From Alteribacillus sp041949975 (GTDB taxonomy: Bacteria > Bacillota > Bacilli > Bacillales > Marinococcaceae), in assembly GCF_041949975.1 (NCBI RefSeq), contig NZ_JBHFQG010000042.1, positions 1 to 26,324 on the forward strand: a stretch of 26,324 nt of DNA, written 5' to 3'. Position numbers and translations under genes: made by a program. Of this stretch, positions 1-6,706 are shown piece after piece. Below the pieces are notes generated by a model, which searched no databases, had not been told where the DNA came from, and was given only the letters and a program-made list of their open reading frames with translations. How positions within the stretch are numbered: the first letter of the stretch is position 1; each line of letters starts with the position of its first letter.

Positions 1-81
1 GGCTTCAAGCGTTATGATCGTTTAAGGTTACGTGTCTTATTACATCACCAATATAAAATAACGGAATTTCAAGTAGGATAA
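1..81 (+). CDS. C-terminal end of an unidentified protein (cut by window edge)
   Basis: Frame 1 is open from the window edge to a TAA at 79-81 and reads as a basic 26-residue tail (it includes KRYDRLRLRV). I do not recognise the family. The reading is supported only by an uninterrupted frame and by the lack of any other gene here. A short hairpin at 86-106 lies just after the stop. It could equally be chance coding, because 26 codons is a short stretch. Confidence 0.35.
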   Translation, partial: GFKRYDRLRLRVLLHHQYKITEFQVG

Positions 82-85
82 AGGA

Positions 86-106
86 GTAGGAGTAAGGCAC
101 TCCTAC
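86..106. other. Perfect hairpin without U-run, possible weak terminator
   Basis: GTAGGAGT at 86-93 pairs perfectly with ACTCCTAC at 99-106 around a 5-nt loop. No T-run follows, so this is not a canonical intrinsic terminator. It sits 5 nt after the stop of the partial gene at 1-81 and before the next ribosome binding site. It may be a terminator remnant or an mRNA 3' end structure. Confidence 0.3.
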
Positions 107-182
107 CCCAACATTTGACATAGAACCGTTAAAATGAAAAGAGGTAATTATATTGTTAGTAAAAAGGGGAGGAGGAATGTCA

Positions 183-560
183 ATGAAAGATTTGATATTT
201 ATAATATTTCTGCCCTCTGTAACGGTTATAATTACGATGATTACAGCTTTGTCAATGCAATGGATGCTTGAAAAAGAAGTGAATGATAAACAGCCTTTTT
301 TCACATTTCATGTGGTAAATATAATTTTTATGATTATGATGTTTGGTACAAGTTCCATTGTCTTTCATGGTATGGTATTAGAAGCGCTGCAATCAAAAGG
401 ATGGTTAACTACGTTTTTATATGCCTACGTGTATCCTCTTCCTTTTATTATTCTTCTGTACACTTTAACAGTCCCTCTTTTCCGGTCTTACTTGCAGCCT
501 TATCGTATGCAAAAAAACAGCAACATCATCTACTTAAAAAAACAACAAAACAAGAAATAA
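183..560 (+). CDS. Small hypothetical membrane protein (125 aa)
   Basis: No family is recognised. The protein has three likely membrane segments at about residues 5-25, 42-62 and 75-98. A charged stretch (about 30-37) follows the first, and the C-terminal tail from about residue 101 is strongly basic and probably cytoplasmic. I chose the ATG at 183 because GGAGG at 171-175 lies 7 nt upstream. The in-frame ATG at 177 is too close to that site, and a TTG at 153 has none. The RNase H gene begins 24 nt after the stop, so the two may share a transcript. Function cannot be inferred. Confidence 0.6.
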   Translation: MKDLIFIIFLPSVTVIITMITALSMQWMLEKEVNDKQPFFTFHVVNIIFMIMMFGTSSIVFHGMVLEALQSKGWLTTFLYAYVYPLPFIILLYTLTVPLFRSYLQPYRMQKNSNIIYLKKQQNKK

Positions 561-583
561 AATATTTTACTGGAGTGTTAACA

Positions 584-1183
584 ATGGCGAAAAAGAAATA
601 CTATGTTGTTTGGAAAGGAAGAAAACCAGGTATTTACAGCAGCTGGGCTGAATGTGAAAAAGAAGTGAAAGGGTTTCCGGGTGCCTCCTTTCGATCCTTT
701 CTCTCAAAAGAAGAAGCAGAACGTGCGTTTAAGGGAGAAAGTACTACTCCTTCTTTAAAACAAAACAGTAATCAGTCGTATGTAGAAGATAGTGTGTCAG
801 TGGATGCTGGCTCCCATGGGAATCCAGGATTTGTAGAATATAAGGGAGTGTGTACGAAAACCGGAGAGGTTTTATTTTCGCATCCAGGAGTAGATATGGG
901 CACTAATAATATGGGAGAATTTCTAGCCATTGTTCATGCCCTTGCTTATTTAAAAGAGAAAAATAGTGATAAGCCAATATACACTGATTCAGGGACTGCA
1001 ATGAATTGGGTGAAAAAAAAGAAAGCAAATTCGTCTTTAAAACGAAATAAAGAGACAGAAGAAATTTGGCGTTTAGTAGAACGTGCGGAAAATTGGCTTA
1101 AAAAAAATGAGTGGTATAATCCTATTTTAAAATGGAATACAAAAGAATGGGGAGAGATTAAAGCGGATTACGGAAGAAAATAA
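584..1183 (+). CDS. rnhA: Ribonuclease HI with N-terminal hybrid-binding domain
   Basis: This enzyme cuts the RNA strand of RNA-DNA hybrids, removing R-loops and primer RNA. Residues about 5-50 form the caulimovirus viroplasmin-type hybrid-binding domain, with YYVVWKGRKPGIY and the FPGASFRSF stretch. Residues about 70-199 are the catalytic RNase H fold, with the D-E-D-D metal ligands visible as D74 (SVDAGS), E112 (NNMGEF), D135 (IYTDS) and D195 (KADYG). The 199-residue length and the EIKADYGRK end closely resemble the Bacillus halodurans enzyme used in structural work. The frame is open back to 401, but the start at 584 is preceded by TGGAGTG at 571-577, and the conserved domain begins just after it. 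It probably follows the membrane protein gene in one transcript. Confidence 0.95.
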   Translation: MAKKKYYVVWKGRKPGIYSSWAECEKEVKGFPGASFRSFLSKEEAERAFKGESTTPSLKQNSNQSYVEDSVSVDAGSHGNPGFVEYKGVCTKTGEVLFSHPGVDMGTNNMGEFLAIVHALAYLKEKNSDKPIYTDSGTAMNWVKKKKANSSLKRNKETEEIWRLVERAENWLKKNEWYNPILKWNTKEWGEIKADYGRK

Positions 1184-1263
1184 TTATCGCTACGTTTAAT
1201 AATTGACGGACTATGGGTGTATGTAACAACGTGGACAGGAGAATGATGAAGGAGTGATTAATA

Positions 1264-1775
1264 GTGAGTAAGAATATAGCAACAGTGTGAACTAACATGT
1301 TTGAAGACTCCGAGTATACAAACTCGAAAGAAGCGTTTGAAAGGAAGGGCACCAGTTAACTGTCATTGAGAAAGAAAAGGGGAAGACAGTTGAAGGGAAA
1401 AATGGAGAAGCAAAAGCTACCGTAGATGCTGCTATAGATGAAGTGGACCCTTCTGATTTTGATGCTTTATTCATACCAGGAGGATTTTCTCCGGATATGT
1501 TGAGAGCGGATGAACGATTTGTTAAATTTGCTAAGCACTTTATAGATGAAAATAAACCGGTTTTTGCAATATGTCATGGACCGCAGCTTCTCATAACAGC
1601 AAAGGCACTAGAAGGACGCAAAGCCACTGGCTTTACCTCGATATTAGTTGATCTTGAGTACGCGAAAGCAGATGTGCATGATGAGGAAGTGGTAGTCTGT
1701 CATAACCTTGTAACAAGCCGTACTCCTGATGATTTACCAGCGTTTAACAGAGAATCTCTAAAGCAGCTCCAATAA
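1264..1775 (+). pseudogene. Broken PfpI/DJ-1 family gene (YraA-like deglycase/stress protein)
   Basis: Intact homologs are about 170-residue class I glutamine amidotransferase-like proteins that act as general stress proteins or deglycases. The reading begins at GTG 1264 with AAGGAGTG 7 nt upstream. It gives SKNIATV, then an in-frame TGA at 1288-1290, then TNMFEDSEYTNSKEAFERKG. Near 1350 one base is missing, so the frame shifts before QLTVIEKEKGKTVEG. From there the frame is open to 1775, covering DFDALFIPGGFSPDMLRAD, the nucleophile elbow AICHGP and the family-typical VTSRTPDD. Only the last 110 codons form an open frame, and no good ribosome binding site lies before them. Two independent lesions argue for a pseudogene, although sequencing error cannot be excluded. 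Confidence 0.85.
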
Positions 1776-1785
1776 TTCGTTTTAG

Positions 1786-1817
1786 AAAGGGCAGTCATCT
1801 TAGGCTGTCCTTTTCTT
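1786..1817 (+). terminator. Intrinsic terminator after the PfpI pseudogene
   Basis: AAAGGGCAG at 1786-1794 pairs with CTGTCCTTT at 1805-1813, with one G-T wobble, and a T-rich tail follows. It lies 10 nt past the pseudogene stop. Confidence 0.75.
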
Positions 1818-1825
1818 ATAAGGTA

Positions 1826-2030
1826 AGAAAGTATATAATTTGCGCTTTGATGTCTAGCTTCAGCGCCCAGGCTCTCGAAGGCCCATGTAGAAGGAACTTC
1901 TGCTAATGGTGTGAACGTCCTGTTCACAACGCAGAAGTCAGTACCTCCTGTACAAGCTAGTTCGACGTTGTCACAGGACTTGACGAATTTAGCCAAACGT
2001 CATCTTTCTTAGGCGCTTGCGCTTTTCTTA
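1826..2030. repeat. Interspersed palindromic repeat, copy A
   Basis: The left part contains GTCTAGCTTCAGCGCCCAG at about 1852-1870 and the right part ends in GCGCTTGCGCTTTT at about 2013-2026. Both motifs recur in the copies at 3687-3871 and 8324-8509. The central region differs from those copies and has its own nested palindrome: ACTTCTGC 1896-1903 with GCAGAAGT 1931-1938, enclosing GTGAAC 1911-1916 with GTTCAC 1922-1927. A related degenerate piece lies at 18370-18490. It fills most of the 323-nt gap before msrA. The minus-strand ORF through it is not a gene. Confidence 0.7.
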
Positions 2031-2098
2031 AGCAGATTTACAGTATATAAATGAACGAAATGATATAATTTAAGGTAAAAGTAGGAAGGAGGGGGAAT

Positions 2099-2629
2099 TT
2101 GGCTGAGCAAACGAAATTAGCTACATTTGCTGGAGGATGCTTTTGGTGTATGGTCGGACCCTTTGAAGAACTCGAAGGGGTCCTGTCAATTACCTCTGGA
2201 TATACTGGAGGCGATATTCAAAACCCAACCTATGAAGAAGTATGTTCAAATACAACCGGCCACGTAGAAGCGGTGCAAATAGAATATAATCCTGCACAAC
2301 TATCGTATCAGGAATTATTAAAAACTTTTTGGAGGCAAATTGATCCTACTGATAAAGAAGGCCAATTTAATGACAGAGGAGAATCATACAAAACAGCAAT
2401 ATTTTATCACGATGAGTCCCAAAAAGAAGAAGCTGAAAAATCGAAAGAACAACTTGATAAAGAAGGTCCATTTAACGAGCCTATTGTTACACCTATACTT
2501 CCTGCTAAAACATTTTATCGAGCGGAAGAATACCATCAGGATTATCATAAGAAAAAACGCTTTCACTATTTAATGTACCGAAAAGGTTCGGGCCGGGAAG
2601 GATTTATTAAGGAATATTGGGGTGAGTAA
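2099..2629 (+). CDS. msrA: Peptide methionine sulfoxide reductase MsrA
   Basis: MsrA reduces the S epimer of methionine sulfoxide in proteins and free methionine sulfoxide, using thioredoxin. The 176-residue protein has the family signature GGCFWC, with the nucleophile at C14 and a second cysteine at C17. GYTGG, PTYEEVC, TGHVEAVQ and the QIDPTD...QFNDRGESY segment follow, and PAKTFYRAEEYHQDY lies near the C terminus. The start is a TTG at 2099 behind a very strong AAGGAGGGGG site. A TATAAT at 2064-2069 may be the -10 box, but I see no convincing -35. The stop is 2 nt from the msrB start, so the pair is one operon handling both epimers. Nothing appears damaged. Confidence 0.96.
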   Translation: MAEQTKLATFAGGCFWCMVGPFEELEGVLSITSGYTGGDIQNPTYEEVCSNTTGHVEAVQIEYNPAQLSYQELLKTFWRQIDPTDKEGQFNDRGESYKTAIFYHDESQKEEAEKSKEQLDKEGPFNEPIVTPILPAKTFYRAEEYHQDYHKKKRFHYLMYRKGSGREGFIKEYWGE

Positions 2630-2631
2630 GA

Positions 2632-3066
2632 ATGTCATATGAAAAAGAAGATTTAAAAAAAAGACTGAAGCCTATTCAATTTGAGGTTACACAAAACAAT
2701 GGAACAGAACGCCCATTTGAAAATGAATATTGGAACTTAATGGATGAAGGTATTTATGTAGATATTATTTCCGGAGAACCTTTATTCAGCTCCATCGAAA
2801 AATTTGAATCTAACTGCGGGTGGCCGAGTTTTACCAAACCTCTTAACGAGGAAAGCCTTGTAGAAAAATTTGATACTTCTTTTGGGATGAGAAGAACAGA
2901 AGTAAGAACAAAGAAATCCGACTCTCATCTTGGTCATGTTTTTCCTGATGGGCCTCCACCCGAAGGATTAAGGTATTGTATTAATTCTGCGGCACTAAAA
3001 TTCATACCTAAAAATGATTTAGAAAAAGAGGGGTATGGTGAATATAAGAAGCTGTTTGAGAAGTAG
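2632..3066 (+). CDS. msrB: Peptide methionine sulfoxide reductase MsrB
   Basis: MsrB reduces the R epimer of protein methionine sulfoxide and complements MsrA directly upstream. The 144-residue sequence shows FEVTQNNGTERPFENEYW, then SNCGWPSF with the resolving cysteine C62. SDSHLGHVFPDGP and RYCINSAALKF follow, with the catalytic cysteine C116. The two CxxC zinc-binding pairs found in many MsrB proteins are absent, as in the Bacillus subtilis type. Its ribosome binding site, GGGGTGAG, overlaps the end of msrA, which suggests translational coupling. No good terminator is visible in the 130 nt downstream. Confidence 0.96.
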   Translation: MSYEKEDLKKRLKPIQFEVTQNNGTERPFENEYWNLMDEGIYVDIISGEPLFSSIEKFESNCGWPSFTKPLNEESLVEKFDTSFGMRRTEVRTKKSDSHLGHVFPDGPPPEGLRYCINSAALKFIPKNDLEKEGYGEYKKLFEK

Positions 3067-3199
3067 CAGAAAACACAAACAGGTTTAGCTTTTCCTGCAA
3101 AAGGGTAACATCTCTAATATACAGCATGTTTTGGACAGAATAAAGTATTTTTTCACACTCAAAAGAATTTCTATACTTCAAATCAAGGAGGAAATATTA

Positions 3200-3634
3200 A
3201 TGGATGCAAAAATGCAAGAACTAATTGACGGATTAAATGAAGATTTAGCTAACGAGTATGCAGCAGTAATCATGTACAACAACTATGCTGCTGTTGTTTC
3301 TGGTTTATACCGCCAGGTTTTAAAACCTTTTTTTGAGGGAGAAATTGCTGATGAGCAAGGCCACGCCCTTTATTTAGCGGAGAAAATTAAAACATTGGGC
3401 GGCACTCCAACAACGAAACCAGCTGATGTAAAACAAACAGAGGACGTAAAAGAAATGCTTGAAAGTGCGCGCCAATCTGAAGTAGATACCATTGAACGTT
3501 ATAAAAAACGGGCTAAACAAGCTGATGAATTAGGTTTAATTGAACTGCAAATTAAATTAGAAGACTTGATTGCCGATGAAACGGGCCATATGGAAGAAAT
3601 GGAACGTTTATTAGACGATCCTCGTCTTCAATAA
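3200..3634 (+). CDS. Bacterioferritin-like ferritin-fold di-iron protein
   Basis: This 144-residue four-helix protein probably stores or detoxifies iron. Di-iron ligands fall at E19, E52, H55, E94, E127 and H130. That is almost the numbering of classical bacterioferritin (E18, E51, H54, E94, E127, H130), with motifs NEYAAVIMYNNY, ADEQGH and ADETGH. The residue after E52 is Q53, whereas bacterioferritins carry a haem-ligating Met there, so this is likely a non-haem form. It is also somewhat shorter than the usual roughly 158 residues. The ATG at 3200 has AAGGAGG at 3185-3191, 8 nt upstream; the open frame back to 3131 lacks a site. Location after msrAB fits oxidative or iron stress, but no promoter or Fur box is obvious. 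Confidence 0.85.
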   Translation: MDAKMQELIDGLNEDLANEYAAVIMYNNYAAVVSGLYRQVLKPFFEGEIADEQGHALYLAEKIKTLGGTPTTKPADVKQTEDVKEMLESARQSEVDTIERYKKRAKQADELGLIELQIKLEDLIADETGHMEEMERLLDDPRLQ

Positions 3635-3648
3635 TAGCGGAAGTAAGG

Positions 3649-3685
3649 CTGTTCTCTCTATCTTTGATGAGGGAACAGTTTTTTT
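3649..3685 (+). terminator. Intrinsic terminator after the ferritin-like gene
   Basis: CTGTTCTCTC 3649-3658 pairs with GAGGGAACAG 3669-3678 (one T-G wobble) and is followed by seven T residues. The interspersed repeat copy B begins right after the T-run. Confidence 0.9.
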
Positions 3686-3686
3686 G

Positions 3687-3871
3687 TTGTTTAGGAAATT
3701 ATGTTTTTACAAGTTGTGGATACTATCTCCATATTGTTTGATCCGCGTCTAGCTTCAGCGCCCAGCCTCTCGGGGTTAAATAACCTCCAGTCATTAAAGG
3801 CAAAGAGCGCCTTTAGTGACTGGAGAACATTTACCTGTCGAGGCTGAACAGAGCGCTTGCGCTTTTGTTCT
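3687..3871. repeat. Interspersed palindromic repeat, copy B
   Basis: About 185 bp from TTGTTTAGGAAATTATG to GCGCTTGCGCTTTTGTTCT. It matches copy C (8324-8509) with seven substitutions and one indel by my alignment. The centre is a 17-bp hairpin: 3785-3801 pairs with 3809-3825 with one T-G wobble around AAAGAGC. Outer segments also pair (AGCCTC with GAGGCT, AGCGC with GCGCT), so the unit can fold into one long branched hairpin. With the terminator before it and 115 nt after it, it fills the 352-nt gap between the ferritin-like gene and the hydrolase. Minus-strand ORF-like frames here are not genes. Confidence 0.88.
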
Positions 3872-3986
3872 ACAGGTAAAAAGTGTAAAATTATATTAAT
3901 TAACAAAGACTTATAACATACACACCGTATGAATACCATCACAAAACGAATCGATAAGCAGTTTTTTAATGGAGAGGTATTAAGGC

Positions 3987-4862
3987 ATGATGATGAATAA
4001 CTACGATATTAAACAATATGTGGAAAAATATAAGTTACCCAATAAAAATGTGAAATATGAATGGGTTAAATGTCATGACACTTTTCTATTTCTACAATTG
4101 TTTTCTCCTTCTCAATCAAAAGAAGAAAATGAAACTGTTCTATTACTTCATGGTTTCTTTGATCATACAGGAACCAATGCTTCATTAATTAAACATTTGC
4201 TTGGTCAAGGGTTTCATGTAGCTGCTTTTGATTTACCGGGGCATGGTCTTTCGGGTGGAGAACGTTACCAGGTGAATTCTTTTCAGGAGTATCAATTTGC
4301 CCTTCACTCTATTTTAGAGACTTTAAATGTCTGGGAAATTCAAAAAGTACATGGAATAGGACACAGTACAGGAGGGGCTATCTTAGCTGATTATTTATTA
4401 GCGGGTACTCCTGCATTATTTAAAAAAGTTGGCTTAGTTTCCCCGCTTATCCGTCCGAGCCAATGGTGGGTGAGCAAGTTATCGGCGCCATTGTTATCCG
4501 TATTTCTAAAAGAGTTACCCCGGAAGTTTCGTATGAATGCAGGAAACTCTTCTTTTATGAAAAAAATAAAAGAAGATCCACTGCAAGGAAAAGTTGTGTC
4601 CTTAAAATGGGTAAAGGCTATGTTTGAGTGGGAAAAACAATTGAAAACTAACGATCCAATTGATCGAAACATACTTATCATTCAAGGGACAAAAGATCAA
4701 ACGGTAGATTGGAAACATAATATGGACGCTTACCATCAGTTATTCCCTAAAGCTAAACGAATTCTCGTCGATAATGGAAGTCATCATTTATTAAATGAAA
4801 GAAAAGCTCAAAAGGAAATCGTTTACCAACTGCTTATTAAATATTTGAAAAGCCAAGGGTAA
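3987..4862 (+). CDS. Alpha/beta hydrolase (lysophospholipase/monoacylglycerol lipase-like)
   Basis: This is a 291-residue serine hydrolase with the complete triad. S127 lies in the nucleophile elbow GHSTGG, D237 in QGTKDQTVDW and H266 in NGSHHLLNE. The oxyanion-hole region LLLHGFFDHTG (about 52-62) and FDLPGHGLSGG (81-91) are typical of the monoacylglycerol lipase/lysophospholipase branch. Substrate cannot be read from sequence. No signal peptide is present, so it is probably cytoplasmic. GGAGAGG at 3971-3977 is 9 nt before the first of three consecutive ATG codons; the second or third could also serve. It is transcribed towards the FbpB-like gene and shares a bidirectional terminator with it. 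Confidence 0.85.
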   Translation: MMMNNYDIKQYVEKYKLPNKNVKYEWVKCHDTFLFLQLFSPSQSKEENETVLLLHGFFDHTGTNASLIKHLLGQGFHVAAFDLPGHGLSGGERYQVNSFQEYQFALHSILETLNVWEIQKVHGIGHSTGGAILADYLLAGTPALFKKVGLVSPLIRPSQWWVSKLSAPLLSVFLKELPRKFRMNAGNSSFMKKIKEDPLQGKVVSLKWVKAMFEWEKQLKTNDPIDRNILIIQGTKDQTVDWKHNMDAYHQLFPKAKRILVDNGSHHLLNERKAQKEIVYQLLIKYLKSQG

Positions 4863-4882
4863 CAAGGTTTGCATAAAATAAA

Positions 4883-4923
4883 AAACGCGGCGTTTCCAAT
4901 TTATATGTTTAAACGCCGCGTTT
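4883..4923. terminator. Bidirectional intrinsic terminator
   Basis: AAACGCGGCGTTT at 4883-4895 and AAACGCCGCGTTT at 4911-4923 form a perfect 13-bp stem. A and T runs flank it, so it can serve both the hydrolase (plus) and the FbpB-like gene (minus), which end on either side. Confidence 0.9.
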
Positions 4924-4928
4924 CTTAG

Positions 4929-5108
4929 TTATTTTGCATATTTCATTTCTTTTTCTTTATAATCTTCTAACTCTTCGACATATACTTCTTTTGCTTTTCT
5001 TTCATCCAGCTTTTTCTCTATTTTGCTTATAGCAGCTGGATCACTCATGAGTTCTTTTTTATTTTCACTTATTAGTTCTTCTAGGGTGGAGCGTATAGGT
5101 TTTCTCAT
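4929..5108 (-). CDS. FbpB-family small basic protein (59 aa)
   Basis: Read on the minus strand from ATG at 5108-5106 to TAA at 4931-4929. It begins MRKPIRSTLEELISENKKEL, which resembles the FbpB family of small basic proteins. In Bacillus subtilis FbpB acts under Fur control with the small RNA FsrA in iron sparing; a similar role here is inference. The FbpB core, which ends around KIEKKLDER, is followed by an acidic, then mixed-charge tail of about 20 residues that I do not remember from FbpB itself. AAGGAAGG lies upstream at a reasonable distance. No convincing Fur box is visible. A TTGACG (5173-5168) and TATAAT (5154-5149) pair is only 13 bp apart, which is too short for a standard promoter. 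Confidence 0.75.
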   Translation of the reverse strand: MRKPIRSTLEELISENKKELMSDPAAISKIEKKLDERKAKEVYVEELEDYKEKEMKYAK

Positions 5109-5265
5109 TATCCAATCCTTCCTTTATATAATTTTCTCATCCATCCCCATTATAACGAATAAAAAAACGTCAAGGGGAATATAAATGTTAATATTTTTTG
5201 AAAAGTTGAAATAAAAAATCAAAATCTTTATTCATAAAAATACATTTTAAATATGAGCTCGTTTT

Positions 5266-5279
5266 TGTAATCGCTTACA
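5266..5279. promoter_or_regulatory. Candidate cre (CcpA) operator
   Basis: TGTAATCGCTTACA is a near-perfect palindrome. In reverse it reads TGTAAGCGATTACA, matching the Bacillus cre consensus TGTAANCGNTNACA. It lies 13 bp upstream of a good -35 box at 5293. That puts its centre about 55 bp upstream of the predicted start site, where CcpA activates promoters such as ackA. Together with the promoter it accounts for the 349-nt stretch between 5109 and 5457. Confidence 0.55.
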
Positions 5280-5292
5280 TTAACAAAGGTTA

Positions 5293-5321
5293 TTTACAAA
5301 TCATAAAAGCGATGTTAGAAT
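5293..5321 (+). promoter_or_regulatory. Sigma-A promoter for the small ORFs at 5373-5604
   Basis: TTTACA at 5293-5298, a 17-bp spacer and TAGAAT at 5316-5321. It would give a leader of about 45 nt to the ORF at 5373 and about 130 nt to the gene at 5458. Confidence 0.55.
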
Positions 5322-5372
5322 ATTTACAACTTTATCTCGATGAAAATACAACAGTTTTTCCAGGGTGTTCAA

Positions 5373-5486
5373 ATGTCTATTAGAGAAAGCATTGCAGTCG
5401 TGTCGAGATTATTCAAAAAACACAAATGTCAGAATTTTCGTTCAGGAGGGGAGAGGGATGACCGTATCTCAAAAGAGAGCTATTGA
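5373..5486 (+). CDS. Possible 37-aa small ORF overlapping the next gene
   Basis: The ATG at 5373 has AGGGTG about 5 nt upstream and reads MSIRESIAVVSRLFKKHK, then continues to a TGA at 5484-5486. It overlaps the start of the 48-residue ORF at 5458 in another frame, so coupled translation is possible. It could be a leader peptide between the cre-linked promoter and the downstream gene. I do not recognise the sequence, and chance is a real alternative. Confidence 0.3.
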   Translation: MSIRESIAVVSRLFKKHKCQNFRSGGERDDRISKESY

Positions 5487-5604
5487 CAGTATGGAGAGGC
5501 AAATTGACGAGCTAAACACAAAGTTAAAACTTCTCAAGCATGGCAAAGAAGAAAAATTTGAACAAGTTGAAACCGATGATTTCATAATAGAAGTATATAA
5601 CTAA
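5458..5604 (+). CDS. Hypothetical small coiled-coil protein (48 aa)
   Basis: A strong AGGAGGGG site at 5444-5451 precedes the ATG at 5458. The protein MTVSQKRAIDSMERQIDELN... has heptad-like hydrophobic spacing up to about residue 28 and then an acidic tail ending VYN. The family is unknown. The frame is open back to a GTG at 5365, but that start has no binding site and would produce an unusual N terminus. A terminator begins 14 nt after the stop, so the unit is short. The upstream cre-like site suggests carbon-source control, which is inference only. Confidence 0.6.
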   Translation: MTVSQKRAIDSMERQIDELNTKLKLLKHGKEEKFEQVETDDFIIEVYN

Positions 5605-5617
5605 TTGTTAATATACG

Positions 5618-5657
5618 AATGTTTAGCTGCTATGAACGTTAAACATTCTTTTTTTTT
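5618..5657 (+). terminator. Intrinsic terminator after the 48-aa gene
   Basis: GAATGTTTA 5618-5626 pairs perfectly with TAAACATTC 5640-5648 and a run of T residues follows. Confidence 0.88.
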
Positions 5658-5725
5658 GAATAAGATAACGTCCAAGAGAAGATTAGTTATATAATAGGAA
5701 GAGCAGGAAAGGAAGGAGTAATAGT

Positions 5726-6706
5726 ATGGGAAGCCATATGCTGAAAACAAAGGATATTCACCAAATCACTCTGCCTACCCCTTTTTTAGTGGGACCCGTA
5801 CATGTATATCTAATAGAAGGAGAAGCCTTAACACTCGTTGATAGTGGGCCTAATACAAAAGAGGCGTGGGAATTACTGAATAAAGCATTAGAAAATCGAG
5901 GCTATCAGCCTAAGGATATAGAGCAGGTTATTTTAACACACCATCATCCAGATCACACTGGATTAGCTTATCGTTTTACGGAGACGGCAGAGATAAAAGG
6001 GCATTGGAAAAATAATTTTTGGCTTGAAGGAGACGCTGATTTTTTTATCCAAATCATATCTTATTTTAATAATTTATATGATTGTTTAGGCTTACCCGAG
6101 AGGCTGAAAGATAAAATATTAGAAGAACATAAAAGCTATATCCGCTTAACAGAAAAAACTGCGCTTCGTACCAGTCTTAATCACGGCGATTTAATTGATG
6201 GCTTAAATGGATGGAAAGCAGTCGAAACCTCCGGGCATGCACAAACACATATTTCCTTACTAAGGGAAGAAGATGGATACTTTATTGGGGGAGATCATAT
6301 TCTTGGCCACATCTCCTCAAACGCAATTATTGAAGCTCCTTATCCTGGAGAGAAAGATCGAAGCAGATCTTTACTTCAATACCGAGAGGCATTAAACCGC
6401 TGTAAAAGATATCCGATTTCAAAAGTATTGCCCGGCCACGGTGAGATAGTAGAGGATGTCGAGGAGTTAATAAATAAACGCTTAAATAGTCAAGACAAAC
6501 GTGCAGACCAACTGCTGCAATTATTAAATGAATATGGCGCTATGAATTGTTTCAGTTTGTGCAGGCTGTTTTTTAAAGATACGGTAGAAAAACAACCTGC
6601 GTTAACAATGTCTGAAATATTGGGACACTTAGATTTATTAGAGGAAAAGAATTTAATTACTGCTAAGTTAAAAAATAATCAGTTTTTTTATTACCTAAAT
6701 AATTGA
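5726..6706 (+). CDS. MBL-fold metallo-hydrolase with C-terminal winged-helix-like domain
   Basis: This 326-residue metallo-beta-lactamase fold protein keeps all zinc ligands: H72, H74, D76 and H77 in THHHPDHTG, H171 in SGHAQTHISL, D190 in IGGDHILG and H238 in LPGHGE. The last 80 or so residues (QLLQLLNEYGAMNCFSLCRL onward) resemble the small winged-helix cap found in LACTB2-like hydrolases. Substrate is unknown; relatives hydrolyse thioesters or nucleic acids. GGAAGGAG at 5711-5718 precedes ATG 5726; an in-frame ATG at 5738 is a weaker choice. It appears to be monocistronic: a terminator lies before it and 132 nt separate it from the next gene. Confidence 0.88.
   Translation: MGSHMLKTKDIHQITLPTPFLVGPVHVYLIEGEALTLVDSGPNTKEAWELLNKALENRGYQPKDIEQVILTHHHPDHTGLAYRFTETAEIKGHWKNNFWLEGDADFFIQIISYFNNLYDCLGLPERLKDKILEEHKSYIRLTEKTALRTSLNHGDLIDGLNGWKAVETSGHAQTHISLLREEDGYFIGGDHILGHISSNAIIEAPYPGEKDRSRSLLQYREALNRCKRYPISKVLPGHGEIVEDVEELINKRLNSQDKRADQLLQLLNEYGAMNCFSLCRLFFKDTVEKQPALTMSEILGHLDLLEEKNLITAKLKNNQFFYYLNN

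Noticed and set aside
115..143. TTGACA at 115-120 as promoter for the gene at 183
   Set aside because: No acceptable -10 box at 16-18 bp; TAAAAT is too close and TAATTA is too far.
401..583. Upstream extension of the RNase H frame
   Set aside because: It overlaps the membrane-protein gene, has no binding site and precedes the conserved N-terminal domain; the start at 584 is better.
2099..3066. Split msrA/msrB as a broken fusion gene
   Set aside because: The two proteins are complete and separately initiated; a two-gene operon is the normal Bacillus arrangement.
3691..3942. Minus-strand ORF over repeat copy B (a similar one overlies copy A at 1700-1996)
   Set aside because: It is produced by the repeat sequence itself and does not resemble any protein.
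5149..5173. TTGACG and TATAAT ahead of the FbpB-like gene
   Set aside because: The spacer is only 13 bp, outside the range for sigma-A promoters; kept only as a note.
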